Counted from the stretch's first letter, positions 25,798-36,140 are shown. The stretch: 64,000 nt of DNA from Lelliottia amnigena (GCA_900635465.1 LR134135.1:248001-312000), one strand, 5' to 3'. Notes: generated from the letters alone by a model not told the origin. Made by a program: numbers and translations.

Positions 25798-26667
25798 ATG
25801 CTGCCCAACCAATCAACCCGATTAAACAAATACATTAGCGAGAGCGGGATTTGCTCACGCCGCGAAGCTGACCGCTACATCGAGCAGGGTAACGTGTTCA
25901 TCAATGGTAAACGCGCGGCTATCGGTGATCAGGTCGCCCCTGGCGATGTGGTCAAAGTGAATGGTCAGTTAATCGAGCCAAGAGACGAAGAAAATCTGGT
26001 GTTTATCGCGCTAAACAAACCGGTTGGCATTGTCAGCACCACGGAAGACGGCGAGCGCGATAATATCGTGGATTTCGTTAACCACAGCAGCCGTATCTTC
26101 CCGATTGGTCGTCTCGATAAAGATTCACAAGGGCTGATTTTCCTGACCAACCACGGCGATCTGGTCAATAAAATCCTGCGTGCGGGTAACGACCACGAAA
26201 AAGAGTATGTGGTCACGGTCAATAAACCGATCACTGACGATTTTATTCGTGGAATGGGCGCTGGCGTCCCAATTCTGGGCACCGTCACCAAGAAGTGTAA
26301 AGTCAAAAAAGAGGCGCCGTTTGCGTTTCGCATTACCCTGGTTCAGGGTTTAAACCGACAGATTCGTCGTATGTGCGAGCACTTTGGTTTTGAAGTCACA
26401 AAGCTGGAACGCACACGTATTATGAACGTGAGCCTTGCGGGTATTCCGCTCGGGGAATGGCGTGATTTGAACGGTGATGAACTGATTGAGCTTTTTAAAC
26501 TGATTGAAAATTCGTCCTCGGAAGCGAAGCCGAAGACGAAAGCAAAACCGAAAACGCAGGGAATTAAACGCCCGGTGGTGAGTGCACCAAAATCTGCCGA
26601 AAAAGAACGCAACAAGCCAGCCGGAAAGCGTTTTGTTCAGCCTGGCCGCAAAAAGAAAGGGCGCTAA
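25798..26667 (+). CDS. rluF: 23S rRNA pseudouridine(2604) synthase
   Basis: Makes pseudouridine 2604 in 23S rRNA (and acts on tRNA-Tyr in E. coli). It has 289 residues (290 in E. coli). An S4 RNA-binding domain (residues ~7-55, [21 protein letters not shown]) precedes the synthase domain, whose catalytic Asp is in [10 protein letters not shown] near 107. The C-terminal ~45 residues are a Lys/Pro-rich disordered tail. AAGGAGA precedes the ATG. Its stop directly abuts the convergent yjbD stop. Confidence 0.96.
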   Translation: MLPNQSTRLNKYISESGICSRREADRYIEQGNVFINGKRAAIGDQVAPGDVVKVNGQLIEPRDEENLVFIALNKPVGIVSTTEDGERDNIVDFVNHSSRIFPIGRLDKDSQGLIFLTNHGDLVNKILRAGNDHEKEYVVTVNKPITDDFIRGMGAGVPILGTVTKKCKVKKEAPFAFRITLVQGLNRQIRRMCEHFGFEVTKLERTRIMNVSLAGIPLGEWRDLNGDELIELFKLIENSSSEAKPKTKAKPKTQGIKRPVVSAPKSAEKERNKPAGKRFVQPGRKKKGR

Positions 26668-26940
26668 TTAGCGCCTTCCACGTGGTGCCGTATTGCCTGA
26701 CCAGGAAAATGTTGATTCGGTGTCGGGCTTAAAAGCCTGCGCTTTTTTGACTTTGCGGGCTTTTTTGGCCTCAACTTCTCGCTGAGCCATCAGTTTGTCG
26801 ATGTACTCTTTTTTGACCTGATTGGTCTCGGCGTTGGTCAGCGTGCGTCCATGGGCGATGCGTGCTCGATCGAGCAGGGTTTTCAGCTCGCGCTGTTCGC
26901 TCTCCGTCATGTCTTTCTGGGTCAATCTCGGTGTAGCCAT
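26668..26940 (-). CDS. yjbD: YjbD family protein (DUF3811)
   Basis: A 90-residue, highly charged and probably helical protein like E. coli YjbD; function unknown. It is lysine-rich in the middle (KKARKVKKAQAF). Stop codons of yjbD and rluF are adjacent. The AGGAGG ribosome site is partly inside a perfect 10-base-pair hairpin (26943-26970), suggesting control of translation. Confidence 0.85.
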   Translation of the reverse strand: MATPRLTQKDMTESEQRELKTLLDRARIAHGRTLTNAETNQVKKEYIDKLMAQREVEAKKARKVKKAQAFKPDTESTFSWSGNTAPRGRR

Positions 26941-26942
26941 CG

Positions 26943-26970
26943 CTGAAGCCTCCTGTAGAAGAGGCTTCAG
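26943..26970 (-). other. Perfect hairpin over the yjbD ribosome binding site
   Basis: On the minus strand CTGAAGCCTC pairs perfectly with GAGGCTTCAG around the loop TTCTACAG. AGGAGG of yjbD spans the loop end and the start of the 3' arm, 8 bases before the ATG. It may also end transcripts from the upstream transporter gene, but no T run follows. Confidence 0.75.
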
Positions 26971-27002
26971 TGTAAAGCAAGCCAGACCTGGCGCGAAGCG
27001 AA

Positions 27003-27947
27003 TTAACCCGCTTTCACCCTATCTTTCTTGTGCGGTTCTTCAATCGGTTTCCCTGACCAGTAGCCCGCCAGCAACGATCCAGACAAATTATGCCAGACCG
27101 AGAACAATGCGCCGGGGAGTGCCGCAAGCGGAGAGAAGTAAATTTTACCCAGCGCGGCAGCCAAACCCGAGTTCTGCATACCGACTTCAATTGCCAGCGT
27201 ACGGCAGGTGGATTCGTCAAAGCCAAACAGTTTTCCGCCCCAGTAACCGCTCAGCAGGCCAATGGCGTTATGCAGGATCACCGCGATGATGACCACAAAA
27301 CCGACAGAAGCGATGTGCGAGGCTGAACCCGCGACCACCGCACTGATAATCGCCAGAATACACGCCATGGAAAAGGCGGGCAGATACGGCTCAACGGCCT
27401 TCACCACGCGCGGAAACAGATGATGAATTACCAGACCTAGCGCAATCGGAATCACCACTATTTGCAGAATCGAGAGCAGCATTCCCATCACATCGACCTG
27501 AATATGCGCATCCACGTACAGGCGCGTCAGCAACGGTGTGGCGACCACGCCCACCAGTGTCGAAACGGATGAAATGGTGACCGACAGCGCCACATCGCCT
27601 TTCGCCAGATAGATCATCACGTTTGACGCCGTACCGCTGGCGACGCTCCCGACCAAAACCATTCCCGCGGATAAATCCGGCGGCATCTTAAAGGCGATCG
27701 CCAGCAGCCAGGCGGCCAGCGGCATCACCAGATAGTGCAGGAAAATACCCGCCGCGACGGGCGCAGGGCGTGACAGCACGCGCTTAAAGTCGTCGATTTT
27801 CAGGTGCACGCCCATGCCAAGCATAATCAGCATCAGCAGCGTGGTGACCCACGGGCCGATCGGGGTGAAGGTGGTTGGCGTGTAATAAGCGAGCACAGAG
27901 AGCAGCAGCGCCCATAACGGGAACAGCCGGGTGATGGCGGATAACAT
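27003..27947 (-). CDS. panS: PanS-like bile acid:Na+ symporter family transporter
   Basis: A 314-residue membrane protein of the bile acid:sodium symporter (SBF/BASS) family, with about nine to ten hydrophobic segments. The family segment [20 protein letters not shown] is near residues 100-120, and [13 protein letters not shown] near 240-255 lines the substrate/sodium site. In Salmonella a related protein, PanS, transports ketopantoate/pantoate; I assign that name from similarity and general chromosomal area, so the substrate is inference. It is not between yjbD and lysC in K-12. Confidence 0.75.
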   Translation of the reverse strand: MLSAITRLFPLWALLLSVLAYYTPTTFTPIGPWVTTLLMLIMLGMGVHLKIDDFKRVLSRPAPVAAGIFLHYLVMPLAAWLLAIAFKMPPDLSAGMVLVGSVASGTASNVMIYLAKGDVALSVTISSVSTLVGVVATPLLTRLYVDAHIQVDVMGMLLSILQIVVIPIALGLVIHHLFPRVVKAVEPYLPAFSMACILAIISAVVAGSASHIASVGFVVIIAVILHNAIGLLSGYWGGKLFGFDESTCRTLAIEVGMQNSGLAAALGKIYFSPLAALPGALFSVWHNLSGSLLAGYWSGKPIEEPHKKDRVKAG

Positions 27948-27983
27948 AGTCTTTCCTTGCGATTTTAGTGTGTTGTTTTGTTA

Positions 27984-28009
27984 TAAAAAAGCCGGGTCTG
28001 TGCCCGGCT
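27984..28009 (-). terminator. lysC terminator
   Basis: On the minus strand AGCCGGG, 6-base loop, CCCGGCT, then a T run. It lies 30 bases after the lysC stop and before the panS start, separating the two transcripts. Confidence 0.92.
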
Positions 28010-28039
28010 GATAGGTATTGTTTATCCTGCTAAGGAATT

Positions 28040-29389
28040 TTATTCAAACAAATTATGATGAAGTTTCTGCACGACCTGCTCGGCTTCGTGGCCCGGCACC
28101 AGGAAGCACAGGTTGTAGCTGGATGCGCCGTAGCAAATCATGCGGATGTTGAACGGGTCGAGAACGCCAAACACCTCTTTGCCCACGCCGCAGGCGCGTG
28201 ACAGCTTATTGCCGATGATCGCGACCAGCGCCAGGTCTTCTTCCACTTCCACGCGGCACAGAGCCGAAAGCTCCATCAGCAGCGACTGAGTCAGCAGCGT
28301 ATCGCCGGTTGACGTTGAGCCGGTCGTATCCAGCGTTAACGCGATGCTCACTTCCGACGTGGTAATCAAATCAACCGAGATATTATGGCGCGCCAGAATA
28401 CCGAACACTTCGGCGAGGAATCCGCGCGAATGCAGCATATTCAGGCTGTGCAGCGTGACCAGCGTCTGCTTACGGCGCAGCGCCAGCGCGCGGAACAGCG
28501 GTGGGTTCACAGTGTTTTTACATACCAGGGTGCCGCCCGCTTTCGGATCTTTGCTGGAGCCGACGAACACAGGGATATCGCTGCGCACGGCGGGCAATAA
28601 TGTGGCCGGATGCAGCACTTTTGCGCCGAATGTCGCCATCTCAGCCGCTTCTTCGAATGCAATCACATCAATACGTTTAGCGGCAGGTACCACGCGAGGA
28701 TCGGTGGTGTAGATGCCAGGGACGTCGGTCCAGATATCAACGCGCGTCGCATACAACGCTTCACCCAGCAGGGCTGCCGTGTAGTCGCTTCCGCCACGGC
28801 CAAGCGTCGTGGTGCGGCCTTTGGCTTCGCTCCCGATAAAGCCCTGGGTAATCACGATGCCTTCTGCAAGGCGCGGAGCCAGCTGCTGTTTTGACAGCTC
28901 AGAAAGCGTAGCAACGTCCGGCTCGGCACGACCAAAACGGTCACTGGTGCGCATCACTTTGCGCACGTCAAACCACTGCGCCATCACGTCGCGTTCACGC
29001 AGGATCTCAACGAAAAGCAGGGTGGACATCAACTCGCCGTGACTCACCAGTTCATCGGTCAGCGCCGTGGATGTCGCCAGCGAGGCCGCTTCGGCCAGGG
29101 TGGTGATATTTTCCATCAGGCGTTCAACTTCTTCACGAATGACGTGAGGATTTTGCATACGTTCGAGGATATCGAACTGAATTTTGCGCAGCGCGTCGAG
29201 CTTCACAAAGCGTTCTGTCGCTTCCAGTCCCTCAGACAACGCAACCAGCAGATTAGTCACTCCTGCTGATGCAGAAAGAACAACCAGGCGGGTATTCGGA
29301 TCGGCCAGCACCACATCGGCGCTGCGGTTCATGGCAGCGTAATCGGCCACGCTGGTCCCGCCAAACTTGGCGACAACAAAACTCGTCAT
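28040..29389 (-). CDS. lysC: Lysine-sensitive aspartokinase III
   Basis: Phosphorylates aspartate at the entry of the lysine/threonine/methionine pathway; the E. coli enzyme is inhibited by lysine. The start MTSFVVAKFGGTSVADY at 29389 gives 449 residues, the E. coli length, with GAGGA upstream; longer in-frame starts lack support. The kinase domain carries KFGGTS and the GRGGSDYTAALL segment near 198-210. Two C-terminal ACT repeats (~310-449, starting near TLHSLNMLHSRGF) bind lysine. No lysine riboswitch is recognisable in its leader. Confidence 0.97.
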   Translation of the reverse strand: MTSFVVAKFGGTSVADYAAMNRSADVVLADPNTRLVVLSASAGVTNLLVALSEGLEATERFVKLDALRKIQFDILERMQNPHVIREEVERLMENITTLAEAASLATSTALTDELVSHGELMSTLLFVEILRERDVMAQWFDVRKVMRTSDRFGRAEPDVATLSELSKQQLAPRLAEGIVITQGFIGSEAKGRTTTLGRGGSDYTAALLGEALYATRVDIWTDVPGIYTTDPRVVPAAKRIDVIAFEEAAEMATFGAKVLHPATLLPAVRSDIPVFVGSSKDPKAGGTLVCKNTVNPPLFRALALRRKQTLVTLHSLNMLHSRGFLAEVFGILARHNISVDLITTSEVSIALTLDTTGSTSTGDTLLTQSLLMELSALCRVEVEEDLALVAIIGNKLSRACGVGKEVFGVLDPFNIRMICYGASSYNLCFLVPGHEAEQVVQKLHHNLFE

Positions 29390-29763
29390 AACATCCTCGT
29401 GTAGGAAAAGAATAAAGCGACCCTGGCACAAGAATGAAATGAAAACAGGTGCAGGCGCAAATACCGCCCTATAAATAAAATGCGGGAGGAGTCCTGTCAA
29501 CGCTGGGATTATGCGGATTTTTCATGGGGGGTACCCCCTGAGTAACAGGACTTATAAAAGGACGCTATTTTATCCTTCACTTTACCGCTGAACGGGCTAC
29601 TTTTGACCGCCCGCAGGCTCAGGATTCAGCAGCTATACTTTTTGGGTCTTTTCACTCGCGTTTGATACAGGCCAGGCCAATGGCATAAAAACCATCACAA
29701 TTTCTCCGCGCAGGCGCTACAATCGACCGCAGTCACAATTCTCAAATCACAAGAGTATTGCTA
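29390..29763. promoter_or_regulatory. Divergent lysC-pgi regulatory region
   Basis: 374 bases between divergent starts. On the minus strand TTGACA (29494-29499) could be the -35 of a lysC promoter, but no convincing -10 was fixed. On the plus strand TACAAT near 29719 could be the pgi -10. A perfect 12-base palindrome GGGGGTACCCCC lies at 29527-29538. The conserved lysine-riboswitch elements known upstream of E. coli lysC were not found on reading the minus strand. Confidence 0.6.
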
Positions 29764-31413
29764 ATGAAAAACATCAATCCAACGCAGACTTCTGCCTGGC
29801 AGGCACTACAAAAACACTTCGACGAAATGAAAGACGTCTCCATCGCGGATCTGTTCGCGAAAGACGGCGACCGTTTTGGCAAATTCTCCGCAACCTTCGA
29901 CGACCAGATGCTGGTGGATTTCTCCAAAAACCGCATCACGGAAGAGACGCTGGCGAAACTGCAGGATCTGGCGAAAGAGACCGATCTGGCAGGGGCTATC
30001 AAGTCCATGTTCTCCGGTGAGAAGATCAACCGTACCGAAGACCGTGCCGTGCTGCACGTTGCGCTGCGTAACCGTAGCAATACGCCAATTATGGTTGATG
30101 GCAAAGATGTGATGCCTGAAGTCAATGCGGTGCTGGAGAAGATGAAAACCTTCTCAGAAGAAATCATTTCCGGGAGCTGGAAAGGCTATACCGGCAAAGC
30201 GATTACCGACGTGGTGAACATCGGTATCGGTGGCTCTGACCTCGGCCCGTTCATGGTGACCGAAGCGCTGCGTCCGTACAAAAATCATCTGAACATGCAC
30301 TTTGTGTCTAACGTCGATGGCACCCACATCGCCGAAGTGCTGAAGAAAGTGAATCCAGAAACCACGCTGTTCCTGGTGGCGTCGAAAACCTTCACCACGC
30401 AAGAGACCATGACCAACGCCCACAGCGCGCGCGACTGGTTCCTGGCAACGGCGGGTGACAACAAACACGTGGCGAAACACTTCGCGGCGTTGTCCACAAA
30501 CGGTAAAGCGGTGGGTGAATTCGGTATCGACACCGCCAACATGTTTGAATTCTGGGACTGGGTTGGCGGTCGTTATTCTCTGTGGTCGGCAATCGGCCTG
30601 TCGATTACTCTGTCCGTGGGTTACGACAACTTCGTTGAGCTGCTCTCCGGCGCGCACGCGATGGACAAACACTTTGCCAACACGGCACCAGAGAAAAACC
30701 TGCCGGTTCTGCTGGCCCTGATCGGCATCTGGTACAACAACTTCTTTGGTGCTGAGACCGAAGCGATCCTGCCGTACGACCAGTACATGCACCGCTTTGC
30801 AGCGTACTTCCAGCAGGGCAACATGGAATCCAACGGCAAATACGTTGACCGTAACGGCAACGCGGTGGATTACCAGACGGGCCCAATCATCTGGGGTGAG
30901 CCGGGTACTAACGGTCAGCATGCGTTCTATCAGCTGATTCACCAGGGCACCAAAATGGTTCCGTGTGATTTCATCGCACCAGCGACAACCCACAATGCCC
31001 TGTCTGATCATCACCAGAAGCTGCTGTCTAACTTCTTTGCGCAGACCGAAGCGTTGGCGTTTGGTAAATCGCGCGATGTGGTTGAGCAGGAATACCGCGA
31101 TTTGGGTAAAGATCCGGCGACGCTGGAAAACGTGGTGCCATTCAAGGTCTTCGAAGGCAACCGCCCAACCAACTCCATTCTGCTGCGTGAAATTACGCCG
31201 TTCAGCCTGGGCGCGTTGATTGCGTTGTATGAGCATAAAATCTTTACTCAGGGCGCTATCCTGAACATCTTCACCTTTGACCAGTGGGGCGTTGAGCTGG
31301 GCAAACAGCTGGCGAACCGTATTCTGCCAGAGCTGGGTGACGATAAAGATATTAACAGCCATGACAGTTCAACAAATGGTCTGATTAATCGCTATAAATC
31401 CTGGCGCGCATAA
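29764..31413 (+). CDS. pgi: Glucose-6-phosphate isomerase
   Basis: Interconverts glucose 6-phosphate and fructose 6-phosphate in glycolysis. The ATG at 29764 ([12 protein letters not shown]) gives 549 residues, as in E. coli; a TTG two codons earlier is not needed. Both family signatures are present, [16 protein letters not shown] near 262-277 and the C-terminal [12 protein letters not shown] near 500, along with the catalytic-site GIGGSDLGP near 155. A terminator follows. Confidence 0.98.
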   Translation: MKNINPTQTSAWQALQKHFDEMKDVSIADLFAKDGDRFGKFSATFDDQMLVDFSKNRITEETLAKLQDLAKETDLAGAIKSMFSGEKINRTEDRAVLHVALRNRSNTPIMVDGKDVMPEVNAVLEKMKTFSEEIISGSWKGYTGKAITDVVNIGIGGSDLGPFMVTEALRPYKNHLNMHFVSNVDGTHIAEVLKKVNPETTLFLVASKTFTTQETMTNAHSARDWFLATAGDNKHVAKHFAALSTNGKAVGEFGIDTANMFEFWDWVGGRYSLWSAIGLSITLSVGYDNFVELLSGAHAMDKHFANTAPEKNLPVLLALIGIWYNNFFGAETEAILPYDQYMHRFAAYFQQGNMESNGKYVDRNGNAVDYQTGPIIWGEPGTNGQHAFYQLIHQGTKMVPCDFIAPATTHNALSDHHQKLLSNFFAQTEALAFGKSRDVVEQEYRDLGKDPATLENVVPFKVFEGNRPTNSILLREITPFSLGALIALYEHKIFTQGAILNIFTFDQWGVELGKQLANRILPELGDDKDINSHDSSTNGLINRYKSWRA

Positions 31414-31430
31414 TCTTTATTCCGTAATGA

Positions 31431-31457
31431 ATGCCGGCGACCTGCCGGCATTTTTTT
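31431..31457 (+). terminator. pgi terminator
   Basis: ATGCCGGC, loop, GCCGGCAT, then a run of T (31451-31457), 17 bases after the stop. Confidence 0.94.
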
Positions 31458-31778
31458 ATCGGATAATTCCGGTTGTCCGTTACCTGACGCAAATTTCTAT
31501 TATAAGTTTAATCCGAAAAGCCTGATTACCCCGTTAATAACTGCGGGTTATTTTAGGAAAATACGGAGTATTAATATTGAGAGTTATATTTTAAGTTATT
31601 GAATATAAATAATTTTATTAATTTATATTTGCGTTTTATATTTCCTTTCATCCATTTATCCTAAAACCGCCTGGCTATTTCCCCGTACGTCAATCCGCCT
31701 GCTTTAGTTGTGTATACTCGAATCCGCCCGAATTTCTTTTTGGGCAAATCTCCATTCATTCATTGAAGGGAAATTGTT
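31458..31778 (+). promoter_or_regulatory. AT-rich yjbE upstream region
   Basis: About 320 bases, markedly AT-rich between 31555 and 31650, with no gene. In E. coli the yjbEFGH operon is activated by the Rcs system; TTAGGAAAATAC near 31553 is only a weak RcsB-box candidate. AAGGGAAATT precedes the yjbE ATG. The composition would also suit H-NS silencing, which is inference. Confidence 0.4.
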
Positions 31779-32021
31779 ATGAAGAAAGTACTGTATGGCA
31801 TTTTTGCCATAACTGCGCTTGCGGCAACGTCTGTCTATGCGGCTCCGGTTCAGGTCGGGGAAGCAGCAGGCTCAGCGGCAACGTCTGCCTCAGCGGGGAG
31901 TTCTACCGCGACGGCGACAAGCACCGTAGGCTCGGCCGTGGGTGTCGCTCTGGCGGCAACCGGTGGCGGTGATGGCTCCAATACCGGAACCACGACCACC
32001 ACGACAACCAGCACTCAGTAA
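31779..32021 (+). CDS. yjbE: Exopolysaccharide-operon small secreted protein YjbE
   Basis: An 80-residue protein nearly identical in plan to E. coli YjbE. Residues 1-21 are a signal peptide (cleavage after VYA). The mature part is low complexity: Ala/Ser/Thr/Gly-rich, ending in GGGDGSNTG and seven Thr in a row before STQ. First gene of yjbEFGH, linked in E. coli to an extracellular polysaccharide; the role of YjbE itself is unknown. A hairpin separates it from yjbF. Confidence 0.93.
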   Translation: MKKVLYGIFAITALAATSVYAAPVQVGEAAGSAATSASAGSSTATATSTVGSAVGVALAATGGGDGSNTGTTTTTTTSTQ

Positions 32022-32040
32022 TCACGGGTGTTTTAATCAT

Positions 32041-32060
32041 AACCACACTTCGGTGTGGTT
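32041..32060 (+). terminator. yjbE-yjbF hairpin (possible attenuator)
   Basis: Perfect stem AACCACAC / GTGTGGTT with a stable TTCG loop, followed by only a short ATTTC. Probably a partial terminator or mRNA 3'-end stabiliser that would make yjbE more abundant than yjbFGH. Confidence 0.65.
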
Positions 32061-32084
32061 ATTTCGCCCCTTCGGAGAAGAGTC

Positions 32085-32723
32085 GTGAAGCGACCTGCAA
32101 TCATTCTGATTTGCCTGCTTTTACAGGCATGCTCAGCCACCACAAAAGGGCTGGGCAACTCACTGTGGGACAGCGTGTTTGGCACGCCTGGCGTACATCT
32201 TACGGACGATGACATCCAAAACATGCCGTATGCCAGCCAGTACATGCAGTTAAACGATGGCCCGCAGCTTTTTGTGGTGCTCGCTTTCGATGAAAACGGG
32301 CAGCAGAAATGGGTGACGCAAGACCAGGCCACCATCGTGACGCAGCATGGGCGTATCGTGAAAACGCTGCTGGGCGGTGACAACCTGCTTGAGGTGAATA
32401 ACCTCGCGGCGGACCCGCTCATCAAACCGAATCAAATCGTTGATGGTGCAAGCTGGACGCGCATCATGGGCTGGACCGAGCACAAGCAGGTCCGCTACGC
32501 CACCGCGCGTTCTGTTTTCCGCTGGGACGGGACAGATACCGTGACGCTGGGCAGCGACGAAACTCAGGTCCGCGTGCTGGATGAAGAAGTCACAACCGAT
32601 CGGGCGACGTGGCACAACCGCTTCTGGATAGATGAGGAAGGGCAGATTCGTCAGTCGTTACAGTACCTTGGCGCAGATTTCTTCCCGGTGAAAGCCACCC
32701 TGATCAAGGCGGCGAAATCATGA
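32085..32723 (+). CDS. yjbF: YjbF lipoprotein
   Basis: A 212-residue predicted lipoprotein, same length as E. coli YjbF. A GTG start at 32085 (MKRPAIILI) is chosen, with CGGAGAAG upstream; a longer reading would place the signal peptide internally. The lipobox LLLQAC gives lipidated Cys16. GfcB-like family member of group-4-capsule type operons; probably periplasmic, anchored to the outer membrane. It overlaps yjbG by 4 bases (ATGA), indicating translational coupling. Confidence 0.92.
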   Translation: MKRPAIILICLLLQACSATTKGLGNSLWDSVFGTPGVHLTDDDIQNMPYASQYMQLNDGPQLFVVLAFDENGQQKWVTQDQATIVTQHGRIVKTLLGGDNLLEVNNLAADPLIKPNQIVDGASWTRIMGWTEHKQVRYATARSVFRWDGTDTVTLGSDETQVRVLDEEVTTDRATWHNRFWIDEEGQIRQSLQYLGADFFPVKATLIKAAKS

Positions 32724-33457
32724 AAATCATCACAAGCGTTGCGCTGATCGTCACGCTCGTCGCGCCGCTGGCGTGGTCTGCGGGAACCATTAAGGTCTAT
32801 ACCCCGGACAACAAAGAGCCAAAAACATTATCCAATGCCGAACATCTGATCGATCTCGTTGGGCAGCCCCGGCTGGCAAACAGCTGGTGGCCAGGCGCCA
32901 TTATCAGCGAGCGTCAGGCAACGGCGATAGCTGAACAAAAACACCAGGCTTTGCTGGCTCGCCTGACCGGGCTGGCAGGGCAGGAAGAGGGCGACACGGC
33001 GGCGGCAATCAATGCGGTACGCCAGCAGTTGCAGGCGATCACCGTGACCGGACGTCAGCGGGTGAATCTGGATCCCGACGAAGTGCGCGTAACGGAAAAC
33101 GGCAACCCGACGCTGGAAGGGGACTACACGCTGTGGATCGTGGCGAAACCTTCAACCGTCACCGTGCTGGGATTGGTCAGCAGCCCAGGCCAAAAACCCT
33201 TTACGCCAGGACGCGACGTGGCGAGTTATCTGGATGAACAACAGTTGCTGAGTGGCGCGGAAAACAGCTACGCGTGGGTGATTTATCCCGATGGCCGCAG
33301 GCAAAACGTCCCCGTGGCGTACTGGAATAAGCGTCACATCGAACCCATGCCGGGCAGCGTGATTTTTGTCGGCTTTGCCGATCACTTCTGGACGAAAGCG
33401 TATGACGGGCTGAACACCGACATTCTTCGCTCTCTGACGCAGCGGATACCGGAATAA
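32720..33457 (+). CDS. yjbG: YjbG, GfcC-like periplasmic protein
   Basis: A 245-residue exported protein equal in length to E. coli YjbG. Residues 1-20 form a signal peptide (VAPLAWSAG). The family is related to GfcC of the group 4 capsule operon, with ubiquitin-like domains; the segment [19 protein letters not shown] near 148-166 resembles the SLBB-type part. The start overlaps yjbF and the stop shares one base with the yjbH ATG (TAATG). Confidence 0.92.
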   Translation: MKIITSVALIVTLVAPLAWSAGTIKVYTPDNKEPKTLSNAEHLIDLVGQPRLANSWWPGAIISERQATAIAEQKHQALLARLTGLAGQEEGDTAAAINAVRQQLQAITVTGRQRVNLDPDEVRVTENGNPTLEGDYTLWIVAKPSTVTVLGLVSSPGQKPFTPGRDVASYLDEQQLLSGAENSYAWVIYPDGRRQNVPVAYWNKRHIEPMPGSVIFVGFADHFWTKAYDGLNTDILRSLTQRIPE

Positions 33458-35553
33458 TGAAAAGAACTTATCTCTATAGCATGTTGGCGCTCTGCGTAAG
33501 CGCTGCCTGTCATGCCGAAACGTATCCGGCACCCATTGGTCCGTCACAGTCAGATTTTGGCGGTGTAGGGCTCATGCAAACCCCCACCGCGCGCATGGCG
33601 CGTGAGGGTGAACTCAGTCTTAACTATCGCGATAACGACCAGTACCGCTACTACTCGGCCTCCGTACAGCTTTTCCCGTGGCTGGAAACGACGCTGCGCT
33701 ACACGGATGTTCGAACCAAACAGTACAGCAGCGTTGATGCGTTTTCCGGCAACCAGACTTACAAAGACAAAGCGTTCGACCTCAAACTGCGCCTCTGGGA
33801 AGAGAGTTACTGGATGCCGCAGGTGTCCGTGGGCGCGCGTGATATCGGCGGTACAGGGCTTTTTGATGCGGAATATCTGGTCGCCAGCAAAGCCTGGGGA
33901 CCGTTCGATTTTTCACTTGGTTTGGGCTGGGGGTATCTCGGCACCAGCGGCAACGTGAAAAACCCATTCTGCTCCTACAGCGACAAATATTGCTCTCGCG
34001 ACAACAGCTATAAAAAAGCCGGTTCGGTGAGCGGTGACCAGATGTTCCACGGCCCGGCATCGCTGTTTGGTGGCGTGGAATATCAAACGCCCTGGCAGCC
34101 GCTGCGTCTGAAGCTGGAATATGAAGGCAACAACTACACCGAGGACTTTGCGGGCAAGATCGAGCAGAAGAGCAAGTTTAACGTGGGTGCTATTTACCGG
34201 GTCACCGATTGGGCCGACGTTAACCTCAGCTACGAGCGCGGCAACACCGTGATGTTTGGTTTCACGCTGCGGACTAACTTTAACGATATGCGGCCGTCCT
34301 ATAACGACAATGCGCGACCAAAATATCAGCCGCAGCCGCAGGACGCGATCATCCAGCACTCGGTGGTGGCGAATCAGCTCACGCTGCTGAAATACAATGC
34401 GGGCCTGGCCGATCCTAAAATCCAGGCAAAAGGTGACACGCTGTACGTGACGGGCGAGCAGGTAAAATATCGCGATTCCCGTGAAGGCATAGAGCGCGCG
34501 AATCGGATCATCATGAACGATCTGCCGGAGGGGATCCGTACGATCCGCGTGACGGAAAATCGCCTCAACATGCCGCAGGTGACGACCGAAACGGACGTGG
34601 CCAGCCTGAAGCGTCATCTCGAAGGCGAACCGCTGGGGCATGAAACCGAACTGGTGCAAAAACGTGTAGAACCGGTGGTACCAGAAACTACCGAACAGGG
34701 CTGGTATATCGAAAAATCCCGCTTTGATTTCCATGTCGATCCGGTATTGAACCAGTCCGTTGGTGGGCCAGAAAACTTCTATATGTACCAGCTGGGCGTG
34801 ATGGCCACGGCGGATCTGTGGGTGACGGATCACCTCCTGACCACCGGTAGCCTGTTTGGCAATATCGCCAACAACTACGACAAATTTAACTACACCAACC
34901 CGCCAAGCGACTCAAAACTGCCGCGTGTTCGAACCCGCGTGCGCGAATATGTGCAGAACGATGTGTATGTGAACAACATGCAGGCCAACTATTTCCAGTA
35001 TCTTGGCAACAGTTTCTATGGCCAGGTGTATGGCGGTTATCTGGAAACCATGTACGGCGGCGCGGGTGCAGAACTCTTGTACCGCCCGGTCGACAGCAAC
35101 TGGGCGTTTGGCCTTGATGCCAACTACGTGAAACAGCGTGACTGGCGTAGCGCGCAGGACATGATGAAGTTCACCGATTACAGCGTCAAAACCGGTCATC
35201 TGACTGCCTACTGGACGCCGTCGTTTGCGCAGGATGTGCTGGTGAAAGCCAGCGTTGGGCAATATCTGGCGGGGGATAAAGGCGGTACGCTGGAGGTTGC
35301 CAAACGCTTCGACAGCGGCGTGGTCGTCGGCGGTTACGCCACGATTACCAACGTTTCACCAGACGAATACGGCGAAGGGGACTTCACCAAAGGCGTGTAT
35401 GTATCGATTCCGCTTGATCTGTTCTCATCCGGCCCAACCCGCAGCCGTGCGGCCATTGGCTGGACGCCATTGACGCGCGACGGGGGTCAGCAGCTTGGGC
35501 GTAAGTTCCAGCTGTACGACATGACCAGCGATCGGAGCGTGAACTTCCGCTGA
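33457..35553 (+). CDS. yjbH: YjbH outer-membrane exopolysaccharide protein
   Basis: A 698-residue protein matching E. coli YjbH (DUF940, GfcD-like). Signal peptide at residues ~1-20 (SAACHA). The mature protein begins with [13 protein letters not shown] and is dominated by alternating aromatic/polar strands, as in an outer-membrane beta-barrel; it is the likely export channel for the operon's polysaccharide. Last gene of yjbEFGH, followed by a strong hairpin. Confidence 0.93.
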   Translation: MKRTYLYSMLALCVSAACHAETYPAPIGPSQSDFGGVGLMQTPTARMAREGELSLNYRDNDQYRYYSASVQLFPWLETTLRYTDVRTKQYSSVDAFSGNQTYKDKAFDLKLRLWEESYWMPQVSVGARDIGGTGLFDAEYLVASKAWGPFDFSLGLGWGYLGTSGNVKNPFCSYSDKYCSRDNSYKKAGSVSGDQMFHGPASLFGGVEYQTPWQPLRLKLEYEGNNYTEDFAGKIEQKSKFNVGAIYRVTDWADVNLSYERGNTVMFGFTLRTNFNDMRPSYNDNARPKYQPQPQDAIIQHSVVANQLTLLKYNAGLADPKIQAKGDTLYVTGEQVKYRDSREGIERANRIIMNDLPEGIRTIRVTENRLNMPQVTTETDVASLKRHLEGEPLGHETELVQKRVEPVVPETTEQGWYIEKSRFDFHVDPVLNQSVGGPENFYMYQLGVMATADLWVTDHLLTTGSLFGNIANNYDKFNYTNPPSDSKLPRVRTRVREYVQNDVYVNNMQANYFQYLGNSFYGQVYGGYLETMYGGAGAELLYRPVDSNWAFGLDANYVKQRDWRSAQDMMKFTDYSVKTGHLTAYWTPSFAQDVLVKASVGQYLAGDKGGTLEVAKRFDSGVVVGGYATITNVSPDEYGEGDFTKGVYVSIPLDLFSSGPTRSRAAIGWTPLTRDGGQQLGRKFQLYDMTSDRSVNFR

Positions 35554-35558
35554 TGTTT

Positions 35559-35589
35559 TATTCCCTCCCCCTGTCAGGGAGAGGGAATA
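35559..35589 (+). terminator. yjbH downstream hairpin
   Basis: TATTCCCTC...AGGG with GAGGGAATA form a long, nearly perfect stem 6 bases after yjbH. There is no T run after it, so it may stabilise the mRNA end rather than terminate. Confidence 0.6.
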
Positions 35590-35682
35590 ATTCCGCTTTG
35601 CACAAAACATAAACAAAAAATATAGATCTCCGTCACAATTTTGCGTTATACAGGTACTTCGCCCCTGAGATTGAGGTGCTGT

Positions 35683-36093
35683 ATGACATCACTGACGCGT
35701 CCGCGCGTTGAGTTTATCTCAACGATTCTCCAGACCGTGTTGAATATGGGTCTGTTGAGCCTTGGCCTGATACTGGTCGTCTTTCTGGGCAAAGAAACTG
35801 TGCATCTGGCTGATGTGCTGTTCGCCCCCGAGCAAACCAGCAAATATGAGCTGGTGGAAGGACTGGTAGTCTATTTTCTCTACTTCGAATTTATCGCCCT
35901 GATTGTGAAATACTTTCAATCCGGCTTTCACTTCCCGCTGCGTTATTTTGTCTATATCGGGATCACCGCGATTGTGCGGCTGATCATCGTCGATCATAAA
36001 TCACCGCTCGACGTGCTGATCTACTCGGCGGCGATCCTGCTGCTGGTGATCACCCTGTGGCTGTGCAACTCGAAACGGCTAAAGCGCGAATAA
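35683..36093 (+). CDS. psiE: Phosphate-starvation-inducible protein PsiE
   Basis: A 136-residue inner-membrane protein almost identical to E. coli PsiE, with four hydrophobic segments (roughly 15-37, 55-76, 83-99, 105-127). The start [11 protein letters not shown] at 35683 has GAGGTG upstream and matches the E. coli start. Function unknown; in E. coli the gene responds to PhoB and CRP, but I could not identify those sites securely here. K-12 has xylE next; here malG follows. Confidence 0.94.
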   Translation: MTSLTRPRVEFISTILQTVLNMGLLSLGLILVVFLGKETVHLADVLFAPEQTSKYELVEGLVVYFLYFEFIALIVKYFQSGFHFPLRYFVYIGITAIVRLIIVDHKSPLDVLIYSAAILLLVITLWLCNSKRLKRE

Positions 36094-36117
36094 AAAAATG
36101 GCGGCCCGAGGGCCGCC
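36092..36117 (-). terminator. malEFG operon terminator
   Basis: On the minus strand GGCGGCCC and GGGCCGCC form a stem, then ATTTTTTTA. It lies about 195 bases after malG and its T run overlaps the psiE stop codon. On the plus strand no T run follows. Confidence 0.8.
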
Positions 36118-36140
36118 TAACAACAGTCACAAGTTTACTT

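Noticed and set aside
30154..31362. Minus-strand frame of 402 codons opposite pgi
   Set aside because: Antisense to the highly conserved pgi; no homology or ribosome site recognised.
35590..35682. PhoB box upstream of psiE
   Set aside because: CCGTCACAATTTTGCGTTAT gives only partial agreement with the pho box repeats.
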